Below are positions 1 to 11,640 of a stretch of 64,000 nt of DNA, piece by piece. Positions within the stretch are counted from its first letter, which is position 1, and every line of letters starts with the position of its first letter. Origin of the DNA: Piliocolobus tephrosceles. Lineage: Eukaryota > Chordata > Mammalia > Primates > Cercopithecidae. Under the pieces are notes generated by a model. The model saw only the letters and a list, made by a program, of their open reading frames with translations. It did not search any database and was not told where the DNA came from. The DNA is taken from the NCBI RefSeq assembly GCF_002776525.5, contig NC_045443.1, forward strand, positions 62,375,019 to 62,439,018. Direction: 5' to 3'. The translations under genes and the position numbers were made by a program.

Positions 1-90
1 CCGCGCCTGCTGCGCCCCCTCGGCCGCCTGCGGAGACAGCCCCTGCCTCAGCCGAGAAAGGGAGCAGAAGGGTTGCGCCCCGCGCCAGCG
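1..90 (+). other. MSRB3: Possible untranslated first exon of MSRB3 (donor at 91)
   Basis: A consensus-like splice donor, GCG followed by GTGAGG, lies at 88-96 inside the CpG island. An exon ending at 90 would have no start codon in frame with the downstream exons, so it would be 5'UTR for the mitochondrial isoform, whose start codon is in exon 2. The exon's 5' end is off the window. I did not find the leucine/cysteine-rich ER signal peptide of isoform A here. This is a splice-site inference only and could be wrong. Confidence 0.35.
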
Positions 91-535
91 GTGAGGGGCC
101 GAACGGAAGGAGGTCAGAGCTGGCTTCCCTCACACCCGCCGACGGGAGGCGTCTGGCAGCCTCACTGACACCTTATCCTGTCCCGGGAGCGAACCTGAAC
201 CCGCGGGAGCCTCTCGCCCCGCGCGGGCCCCCGAGAGAGGGTTCTGGCGGGGCAGCCCGCAGGAGGCAGGGGAGGGGTCCATCCCGGAGCCCTCTGCTCC
301 GTGCGTCGGCCCTGCCAGGGTTGCCGCTCAGATAACGGGCCCGGGGCGTGGGAACCGGCCCGCCAGGCCTGCGCTTTTCGCCGCGCGCCTCGGAGAGGAC
401 AGGGGCGCCAGGCAGGCGGCAGGGAGGGGCGCACCCGGGAGCGCACCCGCCGCCCGCCCGCCCTCAGTGCGCTGCTACCCTGCTGCTGGGCCAGACTACC
501 GCGGGCCCGGCTGGCATTTCACAGGCCAAAATCGA
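1..535 (+). promoter_or_regulatory. MSRB3: CpG island at the MSRB3 promoter end
   Basis: The first half kilobase is strongly G+C rich, with dense CpG. It contrasts sharply with the AT-rich, CpG-poor sequence that starts near 540. GC boxes and an AGGGGGCGC core on the minus strand (around 12-20) are present. No TATA box is apparent. The position 5' of all MSRB3 coding exons makes this the promoter-associated island of that gene, though its upstream edge lies outside the window. The open frames across it on both strands are composition effects of a stop-poor GC-rich stretch. Confidence 0.8.
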
Positions 536-539
536 ACAG

Positions 540-1974
540 AACCCCTAGTTTGCCAGGTATCAGTTTTGTTTTGCTTTTCAGCAGAAAATGGCATCCAAGC
601 CTATTTTTGAAGTTTTACACTGGACTATTTCAAGTCAAACTATATGAATGAAAAGTGCTGTTCCTACCTTATTTGGTTTAGGGCTAATAGCTATCGGAAG
701 TGGCAGTTCTGAAGTCGTTACAGTAAGATTTCATAAGATAATCTTCTTGAATCATGTGGAAAATACTAGGGAATTTAATATCAGATTATTATTTTAAAAA
801 GCAGTTATTTGAAAGTACAAAGGTAGGGATAAAGGTAAATGTGAAATTGCATGGACTTTTACATTTGTGATGAGTAGTCGTCAAAGCTTCTTGCTTCTTA
901 ATTTTATCTGGAATGGAAGAACATAAATTGTAATTCCTTAGAGCTGAGATTACTTAGGAGATTTCAGTTTGCTTTTGTTTTTGCTACCAATAGACTAAAT
1001 TGTCAAATAAGATATGGCAAACTAGGACTCAAATTAGTTGAAACCTGACTCTGAAGCATAGATTATATTCAGTACTCTATGGTTTATCTCTTCATATTTT
1101 CATTTGCAGCGCTGTTGGCAAAATCGATTTTCAAAGACAATTTTGTCTATAAAAAATCTTCAGGGTTCATATAACTTACAAAATTGTCAGTTCAGATTAA
1201 TGGCAGATATTTACAATATTTAACTTTATTAAATTTGCAATTTGTAAATAGTAACTTGAGCAGTGATACCGGTTTCAAATTTTTTTCTGCATAGTGTTGT
1301 TTTTCAAAAAACCCCTGCTTTTTATCGGTTCGTATTTTAGAAGTAACTTTAATGGCACTTCTTGGGAAATACAACAGGTTCTAATTTCACATTTTATCAA
1401 TGGATTTCTAAAAAATACTGTGCTGGATAGCGAAGAGTAGATTTTATTGCCAGGAAATACATGTATGTTTTCTTTTTCCTCAGTGATGTGTTGGCTTATC
1501 TAATACTTGTGGTGAACTGGCCTTGGAAGACCAAAATCCACTGTACTGGCCCCTTGCCAGTAATTTCGAACATCAAGTTTATATTTGAACCATTTAAACA
1601 TATATTCTTTTAATTTTGGTCCCAGCTGATATATCAGTCTAATTGCTGAAGACTTTTATTAGGGTCGTATATGAATATCTGGAAATTTTTATATTAAGAT
1701 AAGTAGCTCTTTGCCATCTAGAATTTCGTCACAGTGCCTAAACTGTCTGGCAAGGTTGCAGCATACAATGTAATTGAGATTTTGAATCAACACATTGCTT
1801 TTTGTTTTTAAAAGTGCTTGTTCCAATATTTTAACTAAGATGGTAGGTAATCCATTAAGTCAGAAATCCTTACTGTTTTGCTCAACTCAAAAGAATATCC
1901 AAAGACTATCCCAACAGTAAGGTTCATCAGTTTTTCTAATACATATGCCACTTATTAATTAAAAATAGATTTTA
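540..1974. other. Intron 1, no recognisable feature
   Basis: AT-rich sequence without CpG. No gene, clear repeat or long open frame could be supported. Cryptic acceptor-like tracts occur (for example TTTTTCCTCAG near 1473-1483), but no exon follows. Confidence 0.5.
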
Positions 1975-2228
1975 AGGCCACGTGTGGTGGCTCATGCCTG
2001 TAATCCAGCACTTTCGGAGGCCATTCCAGGAGGATCGCTTGAACCCAGGAGTTGCAGACCGGCCTGGGCAACATAGGGAGACCCTGTCTCTACAAAAATT
2101 AAAAAAATATTAACTGGGCATAGTGGCTCACTCCTGTGGTCTCAGCTACTTGGGAAGCCGATGTGGGAGGATTGCTTGGGCCGGGGAGATCAAGACTGTG
2201 GTGAGCCGTGATCACACCACTGCATTTT
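1975..2228 (+). repeat. Alu, old (AluJ-like), 3' end incomplete
   Basis: Recognisable left and right monomers, much diverged. The element stops at CACCACTGCATTTTTG without the usual right end or A-tail and passes directly into unrelated sequence. Confidence 0.85.
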
Positions 2229-2950
2229 TGATTCTGTCATAATCTGGTCACAATCCCTCTAATTTTTCTGCACCTGTATAATTAATTTATCATAGTTATG
2301 GATTTGGTTGATGAATCTGATTCCCATGTTTAGCTTCTTGGTAAAATTATTAAGTTGGACAGTTTCCATGTCTCTTCTAACTCCAAGATCCTATAATATT
2401 GTTTTTGTTTATGTAACTCTGCAGAGCCACCTACTACATGTGGTTCAAACTTCTGATTGTCAGCCTGTAACTTGCTATACATGTCAAACTGGTCAACCAT
2501 AGCCAAATGTGATGGGTGTGGTCCAGCTTTGGAGAGTCTGGATCTGTCTCAGGATTGTGTTAACACCTGGAACATGCACGAAGATACATACATACCTGGA
2601 CAGATTCCATGTTAAGCGTCTATTACTTTTTCTCCCTCATCTAATAGCAGAAAGTGCTGATTATGTCATAGGGTAAATGCCTAACTGCTTTTTGGGGATA
2701 GTTAAGCCCAGGCCTTAAGACAGTTTAATATTCAGTTTTGTTGTTTAGGTCTGGGTTAGGGATACTGCCAGACAACATCCAAACATTCCCATAGTTGGGA
2801 AGGCTAGTTATCTGTGAGCATTCCAGATGAAATAGCCTATAATGGGTTATCACCTTTGGATCTTACCTCAGAGAAGATTGAGTTGGATCTACCTATCTGA
2901 TTTAGCAGAATTAAATTGAATTTGGATGGGAGGGTAATCAGCTATTTAAT
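2229..2950. other. Unassigned old repeat-like sequence
   Basis: About 700 bases with the texture of a decayed interspersed repeat. The 64-residue frame at 2308-2502 has no domain I recognise. I could not assign a family and see no gene. Confidence 0.25.
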
Positions 2951-3060
2951 TTGCCAGTCGTTAGTATTTCTTATTGCTGTATCTCAAGGATTTACTTTGA
3001 ATATTCTGTATTTTCTCTGTCCTGGCCATGATGGACTTTCCTTTTAAAATGCTCAGCACA

Positions 3061-3372
3061 GGCTGGGTGTGGCGGCTCATGCCTATAATCCCAGCACTTT
3101 GAGAGGCCAAGGCAGGCGGATCACCTGAGGTCAGGACTTCGAGACCAGCCTAGCCAACATGGTGAAACCCCGTCTCTACGAAAAATACAAAAATTAGCCG
3201 GGCGTGGTGGCGGGCACCTGTCATCCCAGCTACTCAGGAGGCTGAGGCAGGAGAATCACTTGAACCCGGGAGGCGAAGGTTGCAGTGAGCCAAGATCATG
3301 CCACTGCACTCCATCTTGGGCGACAAGAGCAAAACTCTGTCTCAAAAAAAAAAAAAAAAAAAAAAAAAAACT
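3061..3372 (+). repeat. Alu (AluS-like), full length with target-site duplication
   Basis: Complete dimeric Alu with an A-tail of about 27. Perfect 11-base target-site duplication TGCTCAGCACA at 3050-3060 and 3373-3383. Confidence 0.95.
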
Positions 3373-3534
3373 TGCTCAGCACAGTCCCTCATCCCTGTTC
3401 ATATATTTGTCTGTAGAGTATGCTGAAGTCATATTTATGGCTTTAAGGGAAGTACAAAAAAGGAAAGTACAGAAAAGATCAGTAATGCATCAAACAATTG
3501 ACTTTATGAAAGATTTTGGTTATTGCCTTATTTA

Positions 3535-3965
3535 AGCTTCTGTTGCAAGTAACAGAAATGAACTAGTTTTAGCAAAAAGGAAGAAAGGAATTTGTTGGAA
3601 AACCATTGAAAGTCAAATGCAGGCAGACCTCATTTAGGGCCTGAGATCAGGGACTGGAAAATCTAGAATGTTTCCTGTCTCTAGTCTTTGTTTGCTTCGC
3701 TGTTCTTTTTTTACTGGTGTTTTTTTTTTTTTTTTTTTTTTTTTTTTGGTCTTCATTGTTAGATGTGGCTGCTCCTGAGTATTTATGTGTCCCTTCATAA
3801 GGAGGAACTATATTATTAAGCCTTGATCCTAAATTCCTGGGAGGTAGAACCTGATAGACACAGTTTAGGTCACATGGTTGACCTAGATTTTCCCTAAAGT
3901 CTCTTCTAATTCTAGAGTTACCTGGTGTACATAGTACAGTCATATAGATGGTTTGATTTTGCATT
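3535..3965. repeat. Old interspersed repeat, family unassigned
   Basis: The start (GCAAGTAACAGAAATGAACT) and the later CACAGTTTAGGTCACATGGT resemble a common mammalian repeat that I cannot name with certainty. A pure T tract of 28 (3720-3747) interrupts it. The copy at 6650-7548 looks related. Confidence 0.4.
3720..3747 (+). repeat. Poly-T tract, 28 bases
   Basis: Pure T run not followed by an Alu body. Its flanks belong to the surrounding old repeat, so it looks like a local mononucleotide expansion. Confidence 0.9.
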
Positions 3966-4229
3966 TTTCCATTTTATGTTATGAGGTTATAGTCCTTAAA
4001 ATGAATTGTGAACATTTTCTTTGATAACAACTAATTCACTCTGCAAATAATCATCTGTATATTTTCAGGAATTCACTGAATAAAATGCTGACCTCCATTG
4101 GCTCTTTAGGATAAGTTCATTAAAACTATATAAGTGGTAGAGATATTTGAAATAGTAATAGTTTAGGGACCAAGAATTAATCAGTTGTTTTCCTTTTTCT
4201 CACACATATCTAACATTTTCTGCCTCTTC

Positions 4230-4480
4230 CTTTCCTTTAGGCTGTTCCTACTGCCTGGACCTCTTCTCTATCAGAACAGGTTGAAGTCCTTAAGGCCTCT
4301 CAGATGGTAGTTTGTGACATTTTCCTCATGCCACAGAATTTGTAATTTCCTTGTGCTTCTAAGGCGTTTTGGACCATGGTTGGAGTACAAGTTTTACTAT
4401 ATTGTCTTGTGTTGTAGTTAAGTCCATATATATTCGTCTTCACTAAACTATAAATTCCATATGTCAGTGAATCACCTAGA
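4230..4480 (+). repeat. L2 LINE 3'-end fragment
   Basis: Begins with the L2 coding-tail word GGCTGTTCCTACTGCCTGGA and runs into the typical 3'-end text with CTATAAATTCCATATGTC. Heavily diverged. Confidence 0.55.
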
Positions 4481-4498
4481 ATGTTTTCTTTCTCCTTC

Positions 4499-4806
4499 TT
4501 TTTTTTTTTTTTTTTTTTTTTGGAGATAGGATCTCACTCTGTCACCCAGACTGGAGTGCAGTGGCACACTCATGGCTCACTGCAGCCTCGAACTCCCTGG
4601 AATCAGGTGATTCTCCCACCCCAGCCTTCTGAGTAGCTGGGCCTACAGGCACCTGCCACCATGCCCAGTTAATTGTTGTATTTTTTTGTAGAAATGGGGT
4701 TTCACCACGTTGGCCGGGCTGGTCTTAAACTCCTGACCTCAAGCGATCTCCAAGCCTCAGCCTCCCAAAGTGCTAGGATTACAGGCATGAGCCACTGCAC
4801 TCAGCT
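4499..4806 (-). repeat. Alu, minus strand (AluJ/S-like)
   Basis: Poly-T head followed by the reverse complement of a complete Alu, ending GAGCCACTGCACTCAGCT. Confidence 0.92.
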
Positions 4807-5394
4807 AGAAGAATTCTGATAGGCTGTCAGCATCCATTGTTCCAGGTATAATAATTCTGACTTTTTCAAATACTCTGATGCTTTTATGATATCCTGCTTG
4901 CTGCTGTCTTCTTCTTTTGAAATTGGAATTCAATCACTCTGCTCTTCTTTCTTAGTACTTGTCTGTTTCCTAGATTTTACAGGCTTTTCCATGAATACTC
5001 TTAATTTCCTGTATGAAGACAGAATATACAAATGATAGGATGCTTTCCTGTAACTGAGATGGCAGGGGGAAGGAGAGGACAGCAACTCATAGGAAAGAAA
5101 TCAGCTTTTGTGGAGCACCCAAAATTTATCAAATCAGATAGAGAGGACAGGTGTAGAGGAAAATGAGCATGTATAAAGAGGGATAATGGGACAATAAAGT
5201 ACAAATATGGAAAATTAAGTGGAAGGCTTTTAATGCTGTTAGGGAACTTGGATTGGGTTAATAAGTTATGAGACTGACATTTTTGATCCTTGAAATGTCA
5301 TAATCAAAGGTGAATGATAAGTTGTATAATCTACTATTTTAGAGAATGAATTGAATTGGGAAATAAGTCATAGGACCAATAAAGAAGTGTTTTG

Positions 5395-5800
5395 AGAGTT
5401 TCTCTTAAGGAATGAGACCTAACGAGAGTAGCAGCACTGCAGTAGAAGTGTTGCTAAAGTACATTGGATAGAAATAAGCAGTTGGATATTGGCAAAGAAA
5501 GGGATGAATAAAAGGTGACATATAAGCCTGGGTGATGGAGAGAATGTGATCTCAGCAGGTTTGTGGGTGGAGGTAAAAATAAGTTTTGTTCTAGATCTCT
5601 TGCTTTTGAGGTGCTGGTAGGATATTCCTGTGGAGATGTGTAGTAGAATCCGAAGTGTGAAACTGGAACTTGGAGGGAGAGATCAAGGCTGGAAATAAAA
5701 CATGTATGAGTAACGAGAGTTAAAAATAAAGAGAAGAAGAGAGCATTTGTTAGCTGGAGTCAAAGGAAGGGTATAGGAAAAGCATCATAGAGAAGAGAGA
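5395..5800 (-). repeat. L2 LINE fragment, minus strand
   Basis: A/G-rich text such as TGGAGATGTGTAGTAGAATC and AGAGATCAAGGCTGGAAATA is the reverse complement of the L2 3' coding region. Diverged, with approximate edges. Confidence 0.5.
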
Positions 5801-5937
5801 ATTTGATCTGACTTTAAAAGATGCCAAGTCTGTATATGGCATTCTGTTCACGAGCTTTCCTTGTTGAGGGGACATCACATTTACTAACTTGAGAGATAAT
5901 ACATGGGAAATGTTGGACAAAGAATACTGCATCCACA

Positions 5938-6120
5938 ATGACTTTTCTGAACTACAAGATCATTTCCCCTCCTTCCTTGCTTAACCCTCCCTCAGTGGCT
6001 TCTTATCTTTCTTCAGATAAAGGACTAACTCCTAAATGTCTTCATCATCACCAGTTTGAACACACATTCTGTCTCACACTCCTCCTCGTTCCTCCCTGTT
6101 CTTCCCCAAGACTGGACAGA
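5938..6120 (+). repeat. L2 LINE fragment, plus strand
   Basis: Pyrimidine-rich L2 coding-tail text (CTCAGTGGCTTCTTATCTTT, then AAATGTCTTCATCATCACC). Two overlapping short frames here are remnants or chance and are not genes. Confidence 0.5.
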
Positions 6121-6649
6121 ATGTGAAGAAGATATGATTTCCACCAGATGGAGTATTCTTTATACTTTTTTGGGGTCCTTTATGGTCACTTTTTGTTGTC
6201 GTGGTCAGGTTCTTATCCATAAAATAATTATTGATAACTTCCTAAAGTGAGAAATAATGATAAATCACATACTGCCCTCTTTTTTACAGAATTCTTTGCT
6301 TGCCTTATCTCTTCAAGTGTTGACTGCAAGGTTCCTGTACATTTACTTGAGTTGGCCACTCCGGTCACTGTGCCGTGATATCTGACACTTGGCCGTGGTA
6401 GTCTGGAGCAGCATTGTTACTGGGCATTGGTATGATTGGCTTACCCAGTTGTGTGCTGATTTGGAAACCTCAGGGTGATTTATTGATATTTGGTTTCCTA
6501 AAGGAAAGTTGAGGGAATTTATTTTATGAGAGGGCTTTATTCACACAGATTAAAGAGGTTTATAAAATGCGGAGATGCACCTGCAGACCTTTTCCCCATA
6601 TGAATGCTTCAGAATACCCACACCCTCCTGACCCAGTTCTCTCTTGCTA

Positions 6650-7547
6650 CATTCCAACACAAGTCTACTGAAATGAAATCTCTGCCTTCTCCAAAAACCA
6701 AAGATGATACCGAATACCACATCTATCAGTGAGAAGGCCTGCCACTGGAAGAACGAAATACTCTAACTAAAACCAGTTTAAGCAACACTCGCAATTACTA
6801 TCTCACCTAATCAGAAGTCTAGAGGTAAGAAGTGCTGGTGTTGGTGCAGCCATTAAGCATTTTTATCAAAGATCCAGACTTCTCCCATCTTTTTTCTCAG
6901 CTATCCTCAGATTGCTATCCTCAGATTGCTGGCAATGAATCCCAGCGTGGCTTCAAGATGGCTGCCACACAAAGCATAAAGAAAGGGCCTGGGCAAAATG
7001 GGTTTCTTTTTTTTTTTTTTTTTTTTTTTGAGACGGAGTCTCGCTCTGTCGCCCAGGCTGGAGTGCAGTGGCCGGATCTCAGCTCACTGCAAGCTCCGCC
7101 TCCCGGGTGTACGCCATTCTCCTGCCTCAGCCTCCCGAGTAGCTGGGACTGCAGGCGCCCACCACCTCGCCCGGCTAGTTTTTTTTTTTTTTTGTATTTT
7201 TTAGTAGAGACGGGGTTTCACCGTGTTAGCCAGGATGGTCTTGATCTCCTGACCTCGTGATCCGCCCGTCTTGGCCTCCCAAAGTGCTGGGATTACAGGC
7301 TTGAGCCACCGCTTAAATGGCTCTCTGACAAGGAAGGGAAACCTTTTCCAGGTACTCCCATCAGACTCTCCATATATCTAATTTCCCCTCACTGTCAGAA
7401 CGATCGCTAGTAAATATCCTGGGGTTGTGCACCATATCTCCCAAACAATTTGGAATTCTGTTATCCAGAAAAGAAGAGATGGTTTTGGATGTGCAAACAG
7501 AAATGCCCACCAGTCTGTACTGAGCAGGAATAAAGAAAAACATGGCA

Positions 7548-7548
<1 letters not shown>
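6650..7548. repeat. Old interspersed repeat split by an Alu, family unassigned
   Basis: Shares words with the copy at 3535-3965 (AAACCAGTTTAAGCAACAC, GAAGTCTAGAGGTAAG). It continues on the far side of the Alu at 7007-7312, ending near CCACCAGTCTGTACTG and an A run at 7552-7578. It contains a tandem duplication of about 15 bases (TGCTATCCTCAGATT) near 6900-6930. Confidence 0.4.
7007..7312 (-). repeat. Young Alu of the Old World monkey AluYR type
   Basis: Low-divergence AluY on the minus strand. It carries GTGGCCGGATCTCAG, CACCTCGCCCGGCTAGT and AGGCTTGAGCCACC, variants I associate with the cercopithecid AluYR lineage, not with human AluY. The 5' arm stops at CCACCGC, so the last bases of a full-length element are missing. 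An internal T run near 7180-7194 is expanded. Confidence 0.9.

Positions 7549-7551
<3 letters not shown>

Positions 7552-7578
<27 letters not shown>
7552..7578 (+). repeat. Poly-A tract, 27 bases
   Basis: Pure A run after AACATGGCAGTGT. It may be an expanded tail of the old repeat upstream; no processed gene copy was recognised before it. Confidence 0.85.
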
Positions 7579-7640
7579 GTGGAGATCAATATAGGTGAAA
7601 TAGAGAAAAAAGAAAAAATGCTGGTATAGGAAGTGTTTTC

Positions 7641-7950
7641 AGCTGGGTTTGGTGGCTCATGCCTTTAATCCCAGCACTTTGGGAGGCTGAGGCAAGTGAA
7701 TCACTTGAGTCCAGGAGTTTGAGACCAGCCTGGGCAGCATAGTGAGACCCATCTCTACAAAAACTACAAAAATTAGCTGGGCATTGTGTTGCATGCCTGT
7801 AGTCCCAGCTACTCAGGAGGCTCAGGTGAGAGGATTGCTTGAGCCCGGGAAGCAGAGGTTGCAGTGAGCCAAGATCGTACCACTGCACTCCAGCCTGGGC
7901 AACAGAATGAGACCCTGTCTCAGAAAACAAACAAAAATCCCCCAAAAGCC
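7641..7950 (+). repeat. Alu, plus strand (AluS/J-like)
   Basis: Complete dimer ending in a degraded A-rich tail. Target-site duplication AGGAAGTGTTTTC at 7628-7640 and AGGAAGTATTTTC at 7951-7963 (12 of 13 identical). Confidence 0.93.
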
Positions 7951-7963
7951 AGGAAGTATTTTC

Positions 7964-8833
7964 TCAGGGTCTAGCTTCCAGGTGAATGGTGTATCCTGAT
8001 TCTAGGTTTATAAAAATAGTGTATTGTTCATAACATTTGTCTAAAGTGACACATTTACATACAGTATATAGTATTGAGTAATTTCCAACTCTTTAAAAAT
8101 AATGGGAACCCTTCCATGTGGTAGTAATTATGTTTTTAGTATTTGTTGACTGAGAAAATACGTAACAACAAAAGCTACTATAAAACTTTGAAATAAGTTC
8201 TTGTAAATATAAAAACATTGTCATATATTTGGAAAGTATACATGTGGAAATTATGACGTATAGGGTCTATGGACACTTGATTTCTTGCTTTATGGATACC
8301 CTTAGGGAAGTTCTGGTCTCAACTTTGAGTAGCTCATTGTCGTCTTGCTTTAGAATGTGGGGTATAGGGGAAACTTCTATTTGAAAATTTGAGCCATAGC
8401 AGAAATTTTGGAATGACAGGGAAACTCCTCAGAATCCTCTTACAATAGCATTTGTGTATGTTATGCCAGACAATGTACTTTATACTAAGACTGGACTTTT
8501 AAATCGTCTCAGGGATTAGAAGTCAATTACAATAAATAAATACTTTTTAAAAATTATATTTTTAGGTAAATGAGCATTGTTGTTAGGACTACAGTGCTAT
8601 TTTAAAGTGAAATTTAGTTGATTTGCATGTGAGTATACACCTACAGGTCTCCGTTATAGCCATGACATGTCTTCTGTTACTATAAATTACATAACAAATC
8701 CTTATGGTCTCTTGGGTCACTTATTTTAAGACAAAAACATCTTTCAGTACATATGTAAGACTTAAGGCATTATTGAAAATAAGCCCATGCAACATAGTAG
8801 AATCTATTTAAAAAAAAAAAAAACAAAACTCAA
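7964..8833. other. Intron 1, no recognisable feature
   Basis: AT-rich sequence. I saw no gene, RNA or assignable repeat. Confidence 0.4.
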
Positions 8834-9137
8834 GGCCAGGCACGGTAGTTCATGCCTGTAATTCCACCACTTTGGGAGGCAAGGAAGGAGGCACTTGAGG
8901 CCAGGAGTTTGAGACCAGCCTGAGCAACATAGCAAGACCTTGCCTCTACTAAAAATTAAAAAAAGAAATTAGCAAGGTGTGGTGGCATGCACCTGTGGTC
9001 TCAGCTCCTCTGGAGGCTGAGGTGGGAGAATTGCTTGAGCCTAGGAGTTCGAGGCTGCAGTGAGCTATGATTGCATCACTGTACTCCATTCTGGGTGACA
9101 GAGCAAGACCCTTTCTCAAAAAGAAAAAAAAAAAAGC
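8834..9137 (+). repeat. Alu, plus strand (AluJ-like)
   Basis: Diverged dimer with a TGAGCTATGATTGCATCACT right arm and an A-rich tail. It faces the minus-strand Alu at 9227 tail to tail, about 90 bases away. Confidence 0.92.
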
Positions 9138-9226
9138 AAAACCAAAAACTGAAAAACAACTCAGGACAGTCCTTGTATAAATTAGTAGCCCTAAATTTTA
9201 TGTTTGTTCTTTCATTTCTCTCTCTC

Positions 9227-9540
9227 TTTTTTTTTTTTTTTTTGGAGACAGGGTCTCCCACTGCTGCCCTGGCTGGAGTGCCATGATCCCAGGCAGGATC
9301 ATAGCTCACTGCACACTGCAGCCTTGACCTTCTGGGCTCAAGTGATCCTCCCACCTCAGCCTCCCAAGTAGCTGGGACTACAGACTTGTGTCACCATGCT
9401 GGCTAATTAAAAAAAAAAATTATATAGAGATAGGGTCTCCCTATGTTGCCTAGGTAGGTCTTGAAATCCTGGACTTAAGCAGTCCTCCAGCCTTGGTCTC
9501 CCGAAGTGCTGGGATTATAGGCATGAGCCTCCACACTCAG
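9227..9540 (-). repeat. Alu, minus strand (AluJ-like)
   Basis: Poly-T head followed by a diverged inverted Alu. Its middle A-rich linker reads as a TTAATTAAAAAAAAAAAT-type tract. Confidence 0.92.
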
Positions 9541-9967
9541 TACATTTCTTTTGTTTTTATTGTGTTTGATTGTCAGAGAACCTGAGTTTGGTTGGGGTTG
9601 AGAGAGAACTATAGGGCCTATTATAGGTGAATACTTATTTTATCTTAGATTAGTGGTGTGTAGCTGGGGCAAGATAAGTTCGTATCTTCCTGTAACAGTC
9701 CAGATTAGATAGGGCAATGGGTGAGAAGTTGTTTTGCAACTCTGGTCTCAGTAATTGAGAGCAAAAAGGAAAAAGTGGACTGTAGTCCCCCTTGTTTCTG
9801 ATTTTGTGGGGTGTGAATCCTTCTAGTTAGATCGTCTTAGGGGACCAAGAAGAGGAGGGTTGAGGGCAGAGCATGTTTACCTGCATGCAGAGCCACTTGA
9901 AAAATTGTAGGCTCATTTGCATGTTTGCATCCTTGTGTATGTGTTCATGTTGCAGGGGAGTCAGTGT

Positions 9968-10125
9968 GGTATTATGAAAAGAACATTAGACAGTGAATTG
10001 GAAAACTAGGTTTTTCTAGTCCTGTTCTTGCCTGAGTCATTTAAACTTCTTGTGCTTCAGTTTTCATATCTGCAAAGTGAATGAATTAGACTGGGTAATA
10101 CCTGATGTTGCTTTAAGATTCAGTA
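9968..10125 (+). repeat. MIR SINE, interrupted by an Alu
   Basis: GAAAAGAACATTAGACAGTG through CTTCAGTTTTCATATCTGC follows the MIR order (gender box, 'cttcagtttcctcatctg' core). The Alu at 10126 inserted at its 3' side. Confidence 0.65.
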
Positions 10126-10428
10126 GGCTGGGCATGGTGGCTTATGCCTGTAATCCCAGTACTTCGGGAGGCCGAGGTGGGCGGATCACCTGAGGTCAGG
10201 AGATTGAGACCATCCTGACCAACATGGTGAAACCCTGTCTCTACTAAAAATACAAAAATTAGCTGGGCGTGGTAGTGTGCGCCTGTAGTCCTAGCTACTC
10301 AGGAGGCTGAGGCAGGAGAATCACTTGAACACGGGAGGCAGAGGTTGCAGTGAGCCAAGATCATGCCACTGCACTCCAGCCTGGCAACCGAGTGAGACTC
10401 CGTCCCCCACGCCTTCCTCCAAAAAAAG
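10126..10428 (+). repeat. Alu, plus strand (AluS-like)
   Basis: Complete Alu with a C-rich disturbed tail (CCGTCCCCCACGCCTTCCTCC). A short duplication AAGATTC flanks it at 10115-10121 and 10427-10433. Confidence 0.93.
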
Positions 10429-10433
10429 ATTCT

Positions 10434-11315
10434 GCAATTTATGGATTATTTTAAAGTCTCCAACTTTCCTTAAGTTTTAATGGAAAAACATATTTAATAC
10501 AGTGTACAAAATTATGTCTTCTTTTTAAATATTTTGTTCAAGTTGACTATCTTGTGCAATTAACTATAAATATTACACTGCATCTAAGATCTTGTGTTTG
10601 AACTTCCTAGCCCAGTGTGCCCAGTAATTTGATCTATTGGCAAAGTTACATAACCCTTTTAAAGATTTAGTATTTAAAGAATAGATTACAATGTATCAGA
10701 AGCATCATATTAAATATCCCATCTGAAGTAATGGTATTAAGCCCTAGAAATTATGTCTTTCTAAATATGCAGCTGGGAATTGCTTATTTATGCTTGACAA
10801 TAGATTTCAGATGAGAAAAGTCCTCATTTAGCAGGATATATTACTGTCAGAATTTGTCTCTGATTACCCTATTAAATGTATTTAACTCTTAAGGTTAGTT
10901 AATCTGGTCTTACTGTAAAAAAAACTTCACTGTGAGTTTTAAAGAAAAAATCTTGGCTAATTTGATGATTTTGAAAAGTGTCTTCTCTTGCCTGTAAAGT
11001 TTACTTATAAGATTTGTCTTTTTTATGAGAGAATATTTTATACACAAAAAAGAATATATAGTGTCTATATAAGGTATAACAAATATTTTTAAAAAATCTG
11101 GGTACCCCCATCCGGCTTCAGAAATGGAATGTGAAGATGCCTGTGAGACACACATTTTCTCTATTCAGAAGTACCCACAGTCCTATATTTTGTGATTATT
11201 GTTGAACACAAATAACTGATAAACTCTTGCTTTCTTTATAATTGTATCATAGATGTATGTCTCTATATCATATTGTTCAGTTTTGCATGTGTTAGAACAT
11301 TATATAAATGTTATC
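10434..11315. other. Intron 1, no recognisable feature
   Basis: AT-rich. The 81-residue minus-strand frame at 10910-11155 shows no recognisable domain and is most likely chance. Confidence 0.45.
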
Positions 11316-11610
11316 GGCCAGGCGTGGTGGCTCACACCTGTAATCCCAGCACTTTGGGAGGCCGAGGTGGGGGGATCACCTGAGGTCAGGAGTTCGAGGC
11401 TAGCCTGGCTAACATGGCAAAACCCCGTCTCTACTAAAAATACAAAAGTTAGCTGGCATGGTAGCACGTGCCTGTAGTCCCAACTACTCGGGAGGCTGAG
11501 GCAGGAGAATTGCTTGAACCGGAAGGTGGAGGTTGCAGTGAGCCAAGATCGTGCCATTGCACTCCAGCCTGGGTGACAGAGTGAGATTCTGTCTCAAAAG
11601 AAAAAAAAAA
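11316..11610 (+). repeat. Alu, plus strand (AluS-like)
   Basis: Complete Alu beginning GGCCAGGCGTGGTGGCTCAC and ending in an A-rich tail. Flanked by a short GTTATC repeat on both sides. Confidence 0.94.
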
Positions 11611-11640
11611 GTTATCATCTGCTGTGTATCCTCTGTGACG

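Noticed and set aside
162..651. Overlapping frames of 66-116 residues on both strands in the CpG island
   Set aside because: G+C-rich DNA has few stop codons. The frames have arginine/proline-rich composition, no domain, and conflict with the untranslated first-exon model.
6832..7260. 142-residue plus frame and other frames with SPRLECSGRISAHC-like text (7586, 11300, 13182, 39789, 46645, 47031, 55600, 56347, 63701)
   Set aside because: These are antisense Alu translations, which give this recurring peptide pattern; they are not genes.
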